Shown here piece after piece: positions 54,669-63,595 of a stretch of 64,000 nucleotides of DNA. This stretch comes from Lachnospiraceae bacterium. GTDB lineage: Bacteria; Bacillota; Clostridia; Lachnospirales; Lachnospiraceae. The stretch covers positions 186,001-250,000 of the forward strand of contig JAGBEO010000013.1 of NCBI GenBank assembly GCA_017936885.1, in the 5' to 3' direction. How positions within the stretch are numbered: the stretch's first letter is position 1; the number at the start of each line of letters is the position of its first letter. The position numbers were made by a program, and so were the translations under genes. The notes below the pieces were generated by a model, which saw only the letters and a program-made list of their open reading frames with translations, was not told where the DNA came from and searched no databases.

Positions 54669-55959
54669 GAACGCTGATTTCCTTACCGATCTGAACTTCA
54701 ATCACCTTAAGTTCTGTTTTAGCAATAATTGTGTGTCGGCACCCTGCCTGCATCGTCACAACATCACCGGACTTCACCGGCTGTTCCATTCCGTCTACGA
54801 TCACCGTGCCTTCGCCGGAAATAATATTCCAGATTTCATTCCGTCTTTCATGACTGTGATAGTTCATTTTATGTCCGGGATTCAAGGTGACCTTCACCGT
54901 AATACTGTCATCTTCTATATCGAGAACCCGATAGCTTCCCCATGACTTCTCCGCAAACATGATCTGCCCGTCCAGTTTGTCTACATAAGGTTTAATATAA
55001 CTGGACTGCTCTTTGTCAGACACCAGAATACCTTCCGGCGAGGCAGATACCACGACATCCTTAAGCCCCATACAAAGCACCGGTACGTCCAATTCATTGA
55101 TCACATGCACATTTTCACACTTATCATTGAGAATGGCATCACCGATGGTTTCCTCTTCCATCGCTTCCGTCAACGTATTCCATGTACCGAGATCCTTCCA
55201 GTCTCCTGCGAAGCGCTGAACCTGAATTTTCGGTTCCTTTTCAACGACTGCATAGTCAAAACTGATTTTGGTTAAGGTATCGTACTTTGCAAACAAGTCG
55301 TAATAATCTGTAAAATCAATTAATTCATGTGCTCTTTGCAGCACGTATTTCAGCTTGTACGCAAACACACCGCCATTCCAGAGAGCACCCTGGGCAATAT
55401 AACTCTTTGCCGTCTCCGTATCCGGTTTTTCTTTAAAAGTTTCTACCATACTGGTATGCTCTTTCGATACCGGAACAATATAACCATATTTTTCACTGGG
55501 ATAAGTCGGCTCTATTCCCATCAGTACAAGATTGGCTTCCCCTTTTTCCGCCTGTTCTCCAAGCATTTTCAGTGCCATGAAATAATCATCATCAACATAC
55601 GGATCAACCGGACACACAACCACGGATTCTTCTTCGGATATTCCCTGCACATCATGCAGATAGGCAGTTGCCAGAACAATTGCCGGAAACGTATCTCTTC
55701 TGCAGGGCTCTACACTGATTCCGACATCATCTCCAAGCTGATTATGGATTGCGGATACCTGCGTTTTAGAAGTCGCAATCGTTACGGTTGCGTCTGCATC
55801 GATTTTCTTAATCTGACGATAAACGCGCTGAACCATGGATTCATATTCATTTTCCGAACCGGGCTTCTTAAAAATTTTAATAAACTGCTTAGAACGGATA
55901 TCATTCGACAGCGGCCACAACCTTTTCCCGGAACCTCCGGACAGTAGTACTATATTCAT
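54637..55959 (-). CDS. manC: Mannose-1-phosphate guanylyltransferase with cupin domain
   Basis: Makes GDP-mannose from GTP and mannose-1-P. 440 residues. The nucleotidyltransferase domain starts MNIVLLSGGSGKRLWPLSN and has FKEKPDTETAKSY and WNGGVFAYKL. From about residue 330 a cupin domain follows (VKVTLNPGHKMNYHSHERRNEIW), as in fused ManC types, but the isomerase is encoded separately by manA here. No phosphomannomutase gene lies in the window. Promoter and palindrome lie upstream at 55987-56045. Confidence 0.92.
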   Translation of the reverse strand: MNIVLLSGGSGKRLWPLSNDIRSKQFIKIFKKPGSENEYESMVQRVYRQIKKIDADATVTIATSKTQVSAIHNQLGDDVGISVEPCRRDTFPAIVLATAYLHDVQGISEEESVVVCPVDPYVDDDYFMALKMLGEQAEKGEANLVLMGIEPTYPSEKYGYIVPVSKEHTSMVETFKEKPDTETAKSYIAQGALWNGGVFAYKLKYVLQRAHELIDFTDYYDLFAKYDTLTKISFDYAVVEKEPKIQVQRFAGDWKDLGTWNTLTEAMEEETIGDAILNDKCENVHVINELDVPVLCMGLKDVVVSASPEGILVSDKEQSSYIKPYVDKLDGQIMFAEKSWGSYRVLDIEDDSITVKVTLNPGHKMNYHSHERRNEIWNIISGEGTVIVDGMEQPVKSGDVVTMQAGCRHTIIAKTELKVIEVQIGKEISVHDKQKYELET

Positions 55960-55986
55960 TGCATATTTTTCCTCTCCAATTTTTTA

Positions 55987-56045
55987 TATGTACAACTGCA
56001 AAGTGTACATAAAATCATTATATAACATGCAATATCACTTTGCAA
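55987..56045 (-). promoter_or_regulatory. manCA promoter with downstream palindrome
   Basis: On the minus strand TTGCAA (56040-56045) and TATAAT (56017-56022) with a 17-base spacer. TATGTAC (55987-55993) and GTACATA (56005-56011), 11 bases apart, form a palindrome just past the -10, over the expected transcription start. It could be an operator or a 5' leader stem. Confidence 0.7.
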
Positions 56046-56136
56046 TCGAATCATCCGCTGCACAATACATCCTTGCCGGCTCCGCAATCATGCAGCATTT
56101 AACTTCCACACTTTTCAACATTCAGCATATTTCTTC

Positions 56137-57633
56137 TCATTTTTTTGCTTCCGGCAGACGCAATCTTAAAAGCCGCTTCATAAGCTGCTTGAAATTAAAA
56201 GGTATCAACGGATAGATATAGCTCTTATCCGACAATGTCTTATTGCATACGATAGATATTACAAAAATAAGAATTGCCGTGATATAACCATAAATTCCAA
56301 ACGCCGCCGTCAAAATCAAATTAATAATACGCATAAATTTCAGTGCATATCCCAATTCATAATTTTGCTGCGTATAGTTTGCAAGTGCAACAAATGCCAT
56401 GTAGAGCATAACTTCCGAGTTAAACCAGCCGCTGTTGACCGAGAATTCTCCGAGTACTAACGCCGCCATAACACTTAAGGGCGTACTCAGCATGTTAGGG
56501 GTATTGACCGCCGCCAGCTTCAATCCGTCGATTGCCAGCTCCAGAATCAGAAACTGCGCAAGCAGCGGAATATTCACATCTTCCTGTATCATAATAAACT
56601 GAAACGATTCCGGTATCCAATCGGGATGCAGCATAAGCAGCAAAAAGGTCGGTGTCATGATGTATGTTAAAATAGCAATGAGAAATCGTGACAGCCGCAG
56701 ATAGGTTCCGGTAATCGGCGGAAAATAATAGTCATCCGCTTCTTCCACAATATCAAAGATAGAAGTCGGAATAATCATGGCAGAAGGCGAATTATCCACT
56801 AATATAACAATATCACCTTCTAATACCTGTGCCGCTGCCACATCCGGCCTCTCCGTAAATTTAAATTTCGGAAAAGGATTGAACCATTTCCGCTGGTAAA
56901 GACATTCCGCCAGACTCTCCTGATTCATCGTGAGGGCATCCACACGGATGTCCGCAATTTTTCTTTTAATCGAATCGAGGAACTTATGATCCACCCGGTT
57001 ATCCATATAACACAATACTATATCTGTCTGCGAACTTTTTCCTGCATTCATCATCTCCATGCGAAGCTCGGTGCTGCGGATACGCCGTCTGATCAGCGCG
57101 GTATTAAAAACAACAGTTTCCACGAATCCGTCCTTAGATCCGCGCAGGGTCTTATCTTTATCCGGCTCATCTACGCTTCTTGCCGGATAGGTTCTGGAAT
57201 CAATCAGAATACATCTGTCAAATCCGTCGATAAAGAGCGCAAAAACACCGGAAAGGATATTATAAATAATATCGTCCCATTTATCTTTCAAGTCGATTTC
57301 GACATAAGGTGTGGACTTCTTGGACATTTCATAAGCACTCTCAGGCATATCTTCCGGCTTAATATCAATAAAGTACTGCAGAATTTTCATCATCAGTTCA
57401 TCTTTGCAGAATCCGTCGATAAAATAGATGCACGCCTGTTTACCACCCACTTCAATGACCCGGTAAACCACATCAAAACTCACATCCGGCGCCATATGTT
57501 CTTTCATATACTCCATCGTATGCTGCAGAGACGTTGTCATACGGTCATTACCTGTACTCCATACTTTTCCGTATTCTCTCATATCTTTATACTGTTTTGG
57601 GCTGTGATCGTTATTTTCGCTATGTTTTTGCAC
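56137..57633 (-). CDS. GerA-family spore germination protein, SpoVAF-like
   Basis: 498 residues. The N-terminal cytoplasmic half contains the family block LRGSKDGFVETVVFNTALIRRRIR and QTDIVLCYMDNRVD. Near residue 275 is LEGDIVILVDNSPSAMIIPT. About five to six membrane helices lie between 310 and 480. The double RRR and missing B/C partner genes point to SpoVAF rather than a tricistronic gerA, but sequence alone cannot settle it. Start is GTG 57633 with AAGGAG nine bases before. That RBS is the 3' arm of the hairpin at 57639-57695. Confidence 0.87.
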   Translation of the reverse strand: MQKHSENNDHSPKQYKDMREYGKVWSTGNDRMTTSLQHTMEYMKEHMAPDVSFDVVYRVIEVGGKQACIYFIDGFCKDELMMKILQYFIDIKPEDMPESAYEMSKKSTPYVEIDLKDKWDDIIYNILSGVFALFIDGFDRCILIDSRTYPARSVDEPDKDKTLRGSKDGFVETVVFNTALIRRRIRSTELRMEMMNAGKSSQTDIVLCYMDNRVDHKFLDSIKRKIADIRVDALTMNQESLAECLYQRKWFNPFPKFKFTERPDVAAAQVLEGDIVILVDNSPSAMIIPTSIFDIVEEADDYYFPPITGTYLRLSRFLIAILTYIMTPTFLLLMLHPDWIPESFQFIMIQEDVNIPLLAQFLILELAIDGLKLAAVNTPNMLSTPLSVMAALVLGEFSVNSGWFNSEVMLYMAFVALANYTQQNYELGYALKFMRIINLILTAAFGIYGYITAILIFVISIVCNKTLSDKSYIYPLIPFNFKQLMKRLLRLRLPEAKK

Positions 57634-57638
57634 CGTAA

Positions 57639-57695
57639 AAAACTCCTTCCAAGACTATACCATTGTTTTCCATAGTATGTCTTAAAAGGAGTTTT
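57639..57695 (-). terminator. dut terminator hairpin that overlaps the germination gene's RBS
   Basis: AAAACTCCTT (57639-57648) pairs with AAGGAGTTTT (57686-57695), and AAGAC/GTCTT extends it inward. On the minus strand the stem is followed by a TTTTTT run, as for an intrinsic terminator of the dut-nrdGD unit. The 3' arm contains AAGGAG, the RBS of the next gene. Confidence 0.75.
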
Positions 57696-57708
57696 ATTAT
57701 GCACACTT

Positions 57709-58143
57709 CTATTGTTTTCCGGTACTGCCATGTCCGCCGCGGTCTTCTCCGAGAAGGTGGGCTACCTCATCAAATACAATTTTCGGCTGATTCTCCATAA
57801 TACGGAACTGACAGATTCTGTCATTTACATGAATCTCTGTATCACGCACCGCATAAGCAGGCATGAACCACTGGTCATTGTCCCCGCAGTAGGAACCGTC
57901 AATTACACCCTGATGATTCGTCTGAATGATACCGTAGTTTTTGAAAGTAGAGCTTCTCGGTACCACGTGTGCCTCATATCCTTTCGGCAGCTCCATGGCA
58001 ACCCCTAACGGAATCAGTTTAAACTCACCCTTTTTCATAACGATCTCTTCTGCGGCACGCAGGTCAATCCAATCGGATTTGCCGTCAATATAAGTTAATT
58101 TTTCTATTTTATCCGTAAAATATTTAATTTTAATCGTTTCCAT
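57709..58143 (-). CDS. dut: Trimeric dUTP diphosphatase
   Basis: Removes dUTP and supplies dUMP for dTMP synthesis. 144 residues from ATG 58143 (AGG six bases before); the frame is open to 58185. Conserved motifs: DLRAAE (motif 1), [15 protein letters not shown] (2), [14 protein letters not shown] (3), RICQFRI (4) and a C-terminal GGHGSTGK (5), here preceded by EDRG. Close behind nrdG in the deoxynucleotide operon. Confidence 0.93.
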   Translation of the reverse strand: METIKIKYFTDKIEKLTYIDGKSDWIDLRAAEEIVMKKGEFKLIPLGVAMELPKGYEAHVVPRSSTFKNYGIIQTNHQGVIDGSYCGDNDQWFMPAYAVRDTEIHVNDRICQFRIMENQPKIVFDEVAHLLGEDRGGHGSTGKQ

Positions 58144-58184
58144 CGCAAGCCTTTTCCTACTATCATATTCTTGTACATCAAACA

Positions 58185-58724
58185 TTATTTTTCACTGCTG
58201 TCTCTGCCGGGAAAATATGCATAATCTCCACAATAGAGCACCGGAATCATCGGGTCTGTCTGTTCCAGACTCTTCTGTACGTCTATGACACGCTGATTGC
58301 TGCTTCCTTTCCAGAGAAGCTTCGTATCCTTGAGATCTGCCATGAACTCTCCGTCCACCAAAACATCCACATATTTTAACATAGGATAATGCAGAATATC
58401 TTCCCAACGGTCACCGGTATACAGCCAGATCGTCTTATTCGGATACGATGCCTTAATCTCTTCCATCAGACTTCTCACGTCCAGACGATTCGCCGCGTGG
58501 AGCGGATCTCCCCCCGAAAAGGTAATTCCGCTGATATACGGTTTATCTAATTGTGCAAAAATTTCTTTTTTGGCTTCCTCGTCAAACAACAAGCCGCCGT
58601 CCGGGTCCCATGTAATCGGATTGTGGCACTCTTTACAGCAGTGCGCACACCCGGCCACCCAAAGTACAACCCGCAGGCCGTCACCGTTAAGCATATCATC
58701 TTTTGTTATATTGTGATATCTCAT
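58185..58724 (-). CDS. nrdG: Anaerobic ribonucleotide reductase activating protein
   Basis: Radical SAM enzyme that makes the glycyl radical on NrdD. 179 residues. The cluster cysteines are C26, C30 and C33 in [20 protein letters not shown] is the SAM-binding GGE-like motif. The start overlaps the nrdD stop by one base at 58724. A longer-than-usual C-terminus ends in DYAYFPGRD. Confidence 0.95.
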   Translation of the reverse strand: MRYHNITKDDMLNGDGLRVVLWVAGCAHCCKECHNPITWDPDGGLLFDEEAKKEIFAQLDKPYISGITFSGGDPLHAANRLDVRSLMEEIKASYPNKTIWLYTGDRWEDILHYPMLKYVDVLVDGEFMADLKDTKLLWKGSSNQRVIDVQKSLEQTDPMIPVLYCGDYAYFPGRDSSEK

Positions 58725-60913
58725 TACATAGATTTCCTTTCTGCGATCTCTGCCATCTTAGCGTCACTCAGTCTGGTATCTCCGTGTACGCGGGAATAAG
58801 CCAGATAACCGTTCATACGATCGATCTTCGTCAGATTACGGCTGCCGCATACAGGGCAGACATCCATTTCCAGTTCCTGATGTCCGCAGTCATCACAATA
58901 TGCCAGTGATAAATTAACCCCTTCATAGAATCCCATATCCATCGCGCGGCGGATTAGGGTTTTAATCGCATCAATATTGTAATCGATCGGGTATTTTACA
59001 TACTGTATCTTACCGCCGTTAGCAAGCTCCCAGAAACGGTATTCCAAATCCTGTTTCTCAATAGGAGTAATATCCTCTGTCACATGACAATGGAAACTGT
59101 TGGATACATATTCCTTGTCGGATACGCCTTCCACAATACCGTATTTGGCTCTGAACTGCTTTACCTGCAGACCGCATAAATTCTCTGCCGGCGTACCGTA
59201 GATAGCATACAGGTTGCCGTCCTCTTCCTTAAATTCCGTAATTTTATTATTGATATGTTCTAATACTTCCAGTGCAAAAGCTCCGTCTTCCACCAAAGAC
59301 TTACCATTATAAAGCTCCTGTAATTCATTAAACGCAGTAATACCAAAGCTTGCCGTAGCAGTTTTTAAAATCGGCTTAATCTTATCATGCAGCTGCAAAT
59401 GCCCGCCTAAGAAGCCGCCCTCACAATAAGCTAAAGGGTTAGTGGACGCACGCATTTCACCAAGATAAGCATAGGTTCTTATGTGTAACTGTCTGATCAG
59501 ATTCAGATAGTAGTCCAGAACTTCATAGAAGTCCCGGCTCTCCTGGCGTGCTTTTGCCAGAATCATCGGAAGATGTAATGATACGGCTCCGATATTGAAT
59601 CTGCCTACAAACACAGGCGTATCCCCCTCATCCGCAGGATGCATACCGCCTCTCTCATACCAGGGGGACAGAAATGCTCTGCAGCCCATCGGGGAAATAA
59701 CCTTGCCATACTGCTTATACATGCTTGCAATATATCCCTTACCGGTCAGACTTAACCAATCGGGATACATCGTCTTGGCAGAACACTGTACACCGGCCTC
59801 AAACACATCTTCCAGCTCCTTGCCGGGACCATGCAGATTCTCATCATAAAGAAATACAATTTTCGGGAATAATACCGGTTTCTTGCATTCCTTTTTCCCC
59901 TGTCCTTTGCGGCGTACATTTAACATAACGATCGTAGCCATCTTAGCAAATCTGCCGGTTCCGATCCCCGCCGTCACTGTGATGAACGGATAATCGCCGC
60001 GGCTGCTGGCTACCGTATTAAATTTATATTCCCAGCCCTGAAATCCTTGTTCAAATTCCTTCTTCACATCTGCCAGTGCTTCCGCCTCGGCAGTCTCTTT
60101 ATCAATTCCAAGTCTCGTATACTTTTCGATATTACGTATATAAGATTTTTCAGCATAAGGTTCCAGAATCTTGTCTACTTCCGGCACGGTAAAACCGCCG
60201 TACTGCTGACTTGCGGCACTGAGCACGATATCACCGATTACATCGAATGCCACATCCAATGTCTTCGGCTCATTGTACCAGATATTGCCCATCTCGAAAC
60301 CGCCGCTTAACACCTCTGCCACATTGAACAGACAGCAGTTCATGGTATCACGTCTGGCAGACATATCATGCACATAAATATAACCGTCACGGCATGCCTG
60401 TATTTCTTCTGTCGTCATAAAGAATTTCTGATATAATTCCTTGTTAAACTGATTGAAAATCAAGCTTCTTTTGGTAGACACAAGGGCACTGTCCGTATTG
60501 GCATTCTCCTTATCCCCGATATACATGATAGACTGGCTCTTCTTGTAAACATCATCCATCATCCGGACAAAGTCCTGCTTGTAATTGCGATAGTCGCGAT
60601 AACTCTTGGCTACAATCGGCTTAACGTCCTCCAGTGCGCTCTCCACAATATTATGCATAATCTGGATCGGAATCTGTTCCACATCCAGTTCATTGACTTT
60701 TTCAATAACGGTCTGGCATATATGGCGTTTCTCTTCATCCGTAAACTTTGTCAGTGCACGGTATGCACTTTTTCCCACTGCATCAATAACCTTCTGAACA
60801 TTAAAAGCTTCAAGACTGCCATCCTTTTTAATAACCTTTACAATTTTATCCGGCTTATACTCCAGACCAAAATTCTCTCCGCTCTTATTGTCAGTTTCAA
60901 ATAAATTGCTCAT
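58724..60913 (-). CDS. nrdD: Anaerobic (class III) ribonucleoside-triphosphate reductase
   Basis: Converts NTPs to dNTPs under anoxia. 729 residues. An ATP cone lies at residues ~25-115 (KVIKKDGSLEAFNVQKVID), with the barrel active site in the middle. A C-terminal zinc ribbon uses C673, C676, C686 and C689. The glycyl radical site is G702 in RMNGYLAYSR. First gene of nrdD-nrdG-dut, under a promoter with two NrdR-like boxes. Confidence 0.97.
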   Translation of the reverse strand: MSNLFETDNKSGENFGLEYKPDKIVKVIKKDGSLEAFNVQKVIDAVGKSAYRALTKFTDEEKRHICQTVIEKVNELDVEQIPIQIMHNIVESALEDVKPIVAKSYRDYRNYKQDFVRMMDDVYKKSQSIMYIGDKENANTDSALVSTKRSLIFNQFNKELYQKFFMTTEEIQACRDGYIYVHDMSARRDTMNCCLFNVAEVLSGGFEMGNIWYNEPKTLDVAFDVIGDIVLSAASQQYGGFTVPEVDKILEPYAEKSYIRNIEKYTRLGIDKETAEAEALADVKKEFEQGFQGWEYKFNTVASSRGDYPFITVTAGIGTGRFAKMATIVMLNVRRKGQGKKECKKPVLFPKIVFLYDENLHGPGKELEDVFEAGVQCSAKTMYPDWLSLTGKGYIASMYKQYGKVISPMGCRAFLSPWYERGGMHPADEGDTPVFVGRFNIGAVSLHLPMILAKARQESRDFYEVLDYYLNLIRQLHIRTYAYLGEMRASTNPLAYCEGGFLGGHLQLHDKIKPILKTATASFGITAFNELQELYNGKSLVEDGAFALEVLEHINNKITEFKEEDGNLYAIYGTPAENLCGLQVKQFRAKYGIVEGVSDKEYVSNSFHCHVTEDITPIEKQDLEYRFWELANGGKIQYVKYPIDYNIDAIKTLIRRAMDMGFYEGVNLSLAYCDDCGHQELEMDVCPVCGSRNLTKIDRMNGYLAYSRVHGDTRLSDAKMAEIAERKSM

Positions 60914-60971
60914 ACAATCCCCTCCATGGTAATTTGCAGCAGGAAGTCAAAGATTCCTTACCTGTCCTCTA

Positions 60972-60992
60972 TGCACAATGCGTCATTGTGCA
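60972..60992 (-). promoter_or_regulatory. Perfect palindrome in the nrdD leader
   Basis: TGCACAATG (60972-60980) and CATTGTGCA (60984-60992) with a 3-base centre, in the leader between the NrdR boxes and the RBS. It may be a leader hairpin or a regulator site. Confidence 0.5.
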
Positions 60993-60999
60993 ATAAAAT

Positions 61000-61045
61000 G
61001 CACAAAATATAGTGTCGGTTTACATAAATCTACTATATTTTGTGG
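61000..61045 (-). promoter_or_regulatory. Two NrdR-box-like sites
   Basis: On the minus strand ACACTATATTTTGTGC (61000-61015) resembles the NrdR consensus ACACTATATATTGTGT, and CACAAAATATAGTAG (within 61030-61045) is its mirrored partner. The centres are 30 bases apart, about three helical turns, which is the usual NrdR tandem spacing. They lie just downstream of the -10, where binding would block transcription. Confidence 0.8.
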
Positions 61046-61054
61046 TTTAGTCAT

Positions 61055-61083
61055 AGTATAAAATAAGAATCACTTTATGTCAA
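61055..61083 (-). promoter_or_regulatory. nrdD-nrdG-dut promoter
   Basis: TTGACA (61078-61083) and TATACT (61055-61060) on the minus strand with exactly 17 bases between. Confidence 0.85.
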
Positions 61084-61113
61084 TGATCCCATTTGCAGAA
61101 AAACTACCAAAAA

Positions 61114-61140
61114 GGGATATGTCTTTTTGTGACATATCCC
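61114..61140 (-). terminator. Terminator of the aminotransferase gene
   Basis: GGGATATGTC (61114-61123) pairs perfectly with GACATATCCC (61131-61140), loop 7. The minus strand continues TTTTTGG and then TTTTT. It lies 57 bases beyond the aminotransferase stop. Confidence 0.9.
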
Positions 61141-61196
61141 AAAGTTTTATGAATACAATATATTGTGGTTATTTCCTCTTGACAAAGCTAAATCTT

Positions 61197-62369
61197 CTAT
61201 TTCAGGATACCTGACTTTGCAATAGCTGTGATGGCTTCCTCGATCACTTCTGCCGGAAGCGTAAGGGCAAAACGCACATGTCCTTTCCCCAGAGAACCAA
61301 AGCTGCTACCCGGTGTACATAACACTCCCGTCTTATCTAACAGATGCATCACAAAATCTACATCATCCGTATATCCTTCCGGGATCTTCGCCCAGGCAAA
61401 CATGGTTCCTTCACTGTCTTCTATCTGCCATCCCAGCTTGCGAAGTCCGCCGCAAAGGGCATCTCTTCTTTTCTGATATTCAGCACACTGCTCTTTTACC
61501 ATCTGATCGGAACCGGTAAGCGCCGCCACGGCTCCATACTGAACCGGAAGGAAAGTTCCGTAATCGATCTGGGAGCGAAGCTTCTTAAAGTTTGCCACAA
61601 TCTCTTGGTTTCCCACTAAGAAACTCACTCTTGCTCCGGTATAGTTATAGGACTTGGACAGAGAATAGAATTCCACTGCAATTTCTTTTGCATGAGGAAT
61701 CCGTAATATGGATTTCCCGATTCTGCCGTCATATACAATATCCGAATATGCATTATCATGAATGATAATAATATTATGTTCTATCGCCCAGGGAATCAGT
61801 TTCTCATAAAACTCATCCGGAGCAGCCTTGCATACCGGATTTAAGGGATAGGATACAATCATGCATTTCGTCCGTGCAAGCAACTCCTCATCCATGCCAT
61901 CCAGATCCGGCAGATAATGATTCTCTTCTGTCAGGTCATAGGTAACTACCTCTGCTCCTGCTAAAGAAGGGCCTATTCCAAAGATGGGATATCCCGGATT
62001 AGGTACTAAAACCACATCTTCGGGATTACAAATCGACAGGCAGATATGTGCTATTCCCTCCTGAGATCCGTAAACGGACATCAGTTCATTCTTCTCGAGG
62101 GTAACGCCATATCTTGTCCGGTACCGGTTCTGCACAGCTTCTACAAGCTCCGGAATATCAACAAGGGCATATTTATAGTTTTCCGGCTTCTTTGCCGCCT
62201 CAATCACGGCATTCATAACATGCGGAGCGGGCTCAAAATCCGGTGTTCCCACAGACAAATTATAAATCCTCTTCCCCTGTTTGACGGCCTCATCCTTTTT
62301 CTCATTTAATAGTTGAAAAATGCCTTCTTCATAGTCTTTCATTCGATCTGCAAATTCTAATTTCATCAT
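61197..62369 (-). CDS. Class I/II PLP-dependent aminotransferase
   Basis: 390 residues; the double ATG at 62364-62369 follows GAGGAG, and the longer frame to 62429 is not favoured. PLP-binding features: YGSQEGI, YPLNPVCKAAP, IIHDNAYSDIVYD and SLSKSYNYTGAR with the Schiff-base lysine. Closest in look to LL-diaminopimelate or alanine/aspartate aminotransferases of the MocR-free type; the substrate cannot be fixed. The usual YPNNP is YPLNP here. Followed by a terminator, so probably monocistronic. Confidence 0.87.
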   Translation of the reverse strand: MMKLEFADRMKDYEEGIFQLLNEKKDEAVKQGKRIYNLSVGTPDFEPAPHVMNAVIEAAKKPENYKYALVDIPELVEAVQNRYRTRYGVTLEKNELMSVYGSQEGIAHICLSICNPEDVVLVPNPGYPIFGIGPSLAGAEVVTYDLTEENHYLPDLDGMDEELLARTKCMIVSYPLNPVCKAAPDEFYEKLIPWAIEHNIIIIHDNAYSDIVYDGRIGKSILRIPHAKEIAVEFYSLSKSYNYTGARVSFLVGNQEIVANFKKLRSQIDYGTFLPVQYGAVAALTGSDQMVKEQCAEYQKRRDALCGGLRKLGWQIEDSEGTMFAWAKIPEGYTDDVDFVMHLLDKTGVLCTPGSSFGSLGKGHVRFALTLPAEVIEEAITAIAKSGILK

Positions 62370-62491
62370 ACTCCTCATTTCTGCGCAAGTTATGCATTTT
62401 TTATTCCCAATCATGACACCTGATGGCACGAATCATCCATTCAGGACATTGACTCCTTATATAGAAAATCATTACACCTTATCACGATATC

Positions 62492-63487
62492 TTACCCAGA
62501 ATACTGCCCGAGTACCCGTTCTAAATATCCCCGATATTCCTCCGCTATTTCCTCCGGTGCCACAATCCTGGCGCCTATACCAAGTCCGGTCAGCCATCCG
62601 AAGAATTGTCCGCTGATCGCGACCCGGACTCTGACTGAGAAATGTTCCTCATCCCGCTTGCGGACTGCCACCTCTTTCCCGAAACGATCCATCACCACAC
62701 CGATCAGACGGTTCTCAAACTCCAGCGAAACGGTCTCCTCCCTGCCGCCGTACATACCAAAGGTTTTATTGGCATAATCCGCTATATCAAACCGCTCAAA
62801 TAATTCTGCCCCCTGCCTTTTTACACCCTCTAATACCTTTACATGTCCCAGTTTGTCGACTCTGAAGTGTTTAATCTTATTTTCTTCTTCATCATGGGCG
62901 ATCAAATAATAATTTTCATCTTTACAGGTCAGCGCCCATGGGCTGATTTGATAAGTCTTTCCTTCCTTGCGGGGCACCAGTTCTTTTTCCAGATTCCATT
63001 CCAAATACTGAAAAGAAATCTGTACATTGTACTGAATTGCCCTGTGAATATCATCCACTATGTAATAAATGCTTTCATTGGCGGTTTTAATGCGGTTCGC
63101 CACATAGACCTGCCTTTGCAGTTGTCCTGCTTCCGCCTTGGAAGCTAACTTCTCTATCTTGGATATCAATTCCCTTGATTTCTTTACGGTTAGGAATCTG
63201 GATGCCTGCACTGTTTCTACCAACAGCTTAAGCTCCGCCAATTCAAACTCTCTGCCGGCCAGATAATAACCGCCGCCTGCTTTCGCTTTCACCAATACAA
63301 TATCATACCCAAAATCAATTAACTGCGCAATATCATCATAAATACTTTTGCGCTCTGCCTTAATGTCATAGGCAGCCAGTGCTTCAATCAAAGCCTGTGC
63401 ACTCAGGCAATGGGCTTCATCCGACTGTTCCGTAAGAATCTTGAGTAAATATAATAGTTTTAATTTTTGATTAGGGGACTTTGCCAT
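62492..63487 (-). CDS. WYL domain transcriptional regulator (YafY family)
   Basis: 331 residues. An N-terminal helix-turn-helix (KLKLLYLLKILTEQSDEAHC, RKSIYDDIAQLIDFGYDI) is followed by a WYL domain: KTYQISPWALTCKDENYYLIAHDEEENKIKHFRVDKLG. The C-terminal WCX-like part ends FGWLTGLGIGARIVAPEEIAEEYRGYLE. WYL domains sense nucleic acid ligands in several regulators; the target here is unknown. Flanked by an aminotransferase and a HAD phosphatase. Confidence 0.92.
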   Translation of the reverse strand: MAKSPNQKLKLLYLLKILTEQSDEAHCLSAQALIEALAAYDIKAERKSIYDDIAQLIDFGYDIVLVKAKAGGGYYLAGREFELAELKLLVETVQASRFLTVKKSRELISKIEKLASKAEAGQLQRQVYVANRIKTANESIYYIVDDIHRAIQYNVQISFQYLEWNLEKELVPRKEGKTYQISPWALTCKDENYYLIAHDEEENKIKHFRVDKLGHVKVLEGVKRQGAELFERFDIADYANKTFGMYGGREETVSLEFENRLIGVVMDRFGKEVAVRKRDEEHFSVRVRVAISGQFFGWLTGLGIGARIVAPEEIAEEYRGYLERVLGQYSG

Positions 63488-63595
63488 AGACCATTCTCTC
63501 CACTGCTTCTTATCGTTGTTATATTCCCCGGCTTTATTCCCTGCATTCTATTCCTGATACAATCAACGATACCTCCGCTATGATTTTATCTTTTC

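Noticed and set aside
56986-57675. 229-codon plus-strand frame opposite the germination gene
   Set aside because: Shadow of the SpoVAF-like gene; no RBS and typical antisense composition.
1256-61120. Shared AAAACTACCAAA strings near 1267 and 61101 as a common regulatory motif
   Set aside because: Only two occurrences in different contexts (hairpin loop and terminator tail); likely chance.
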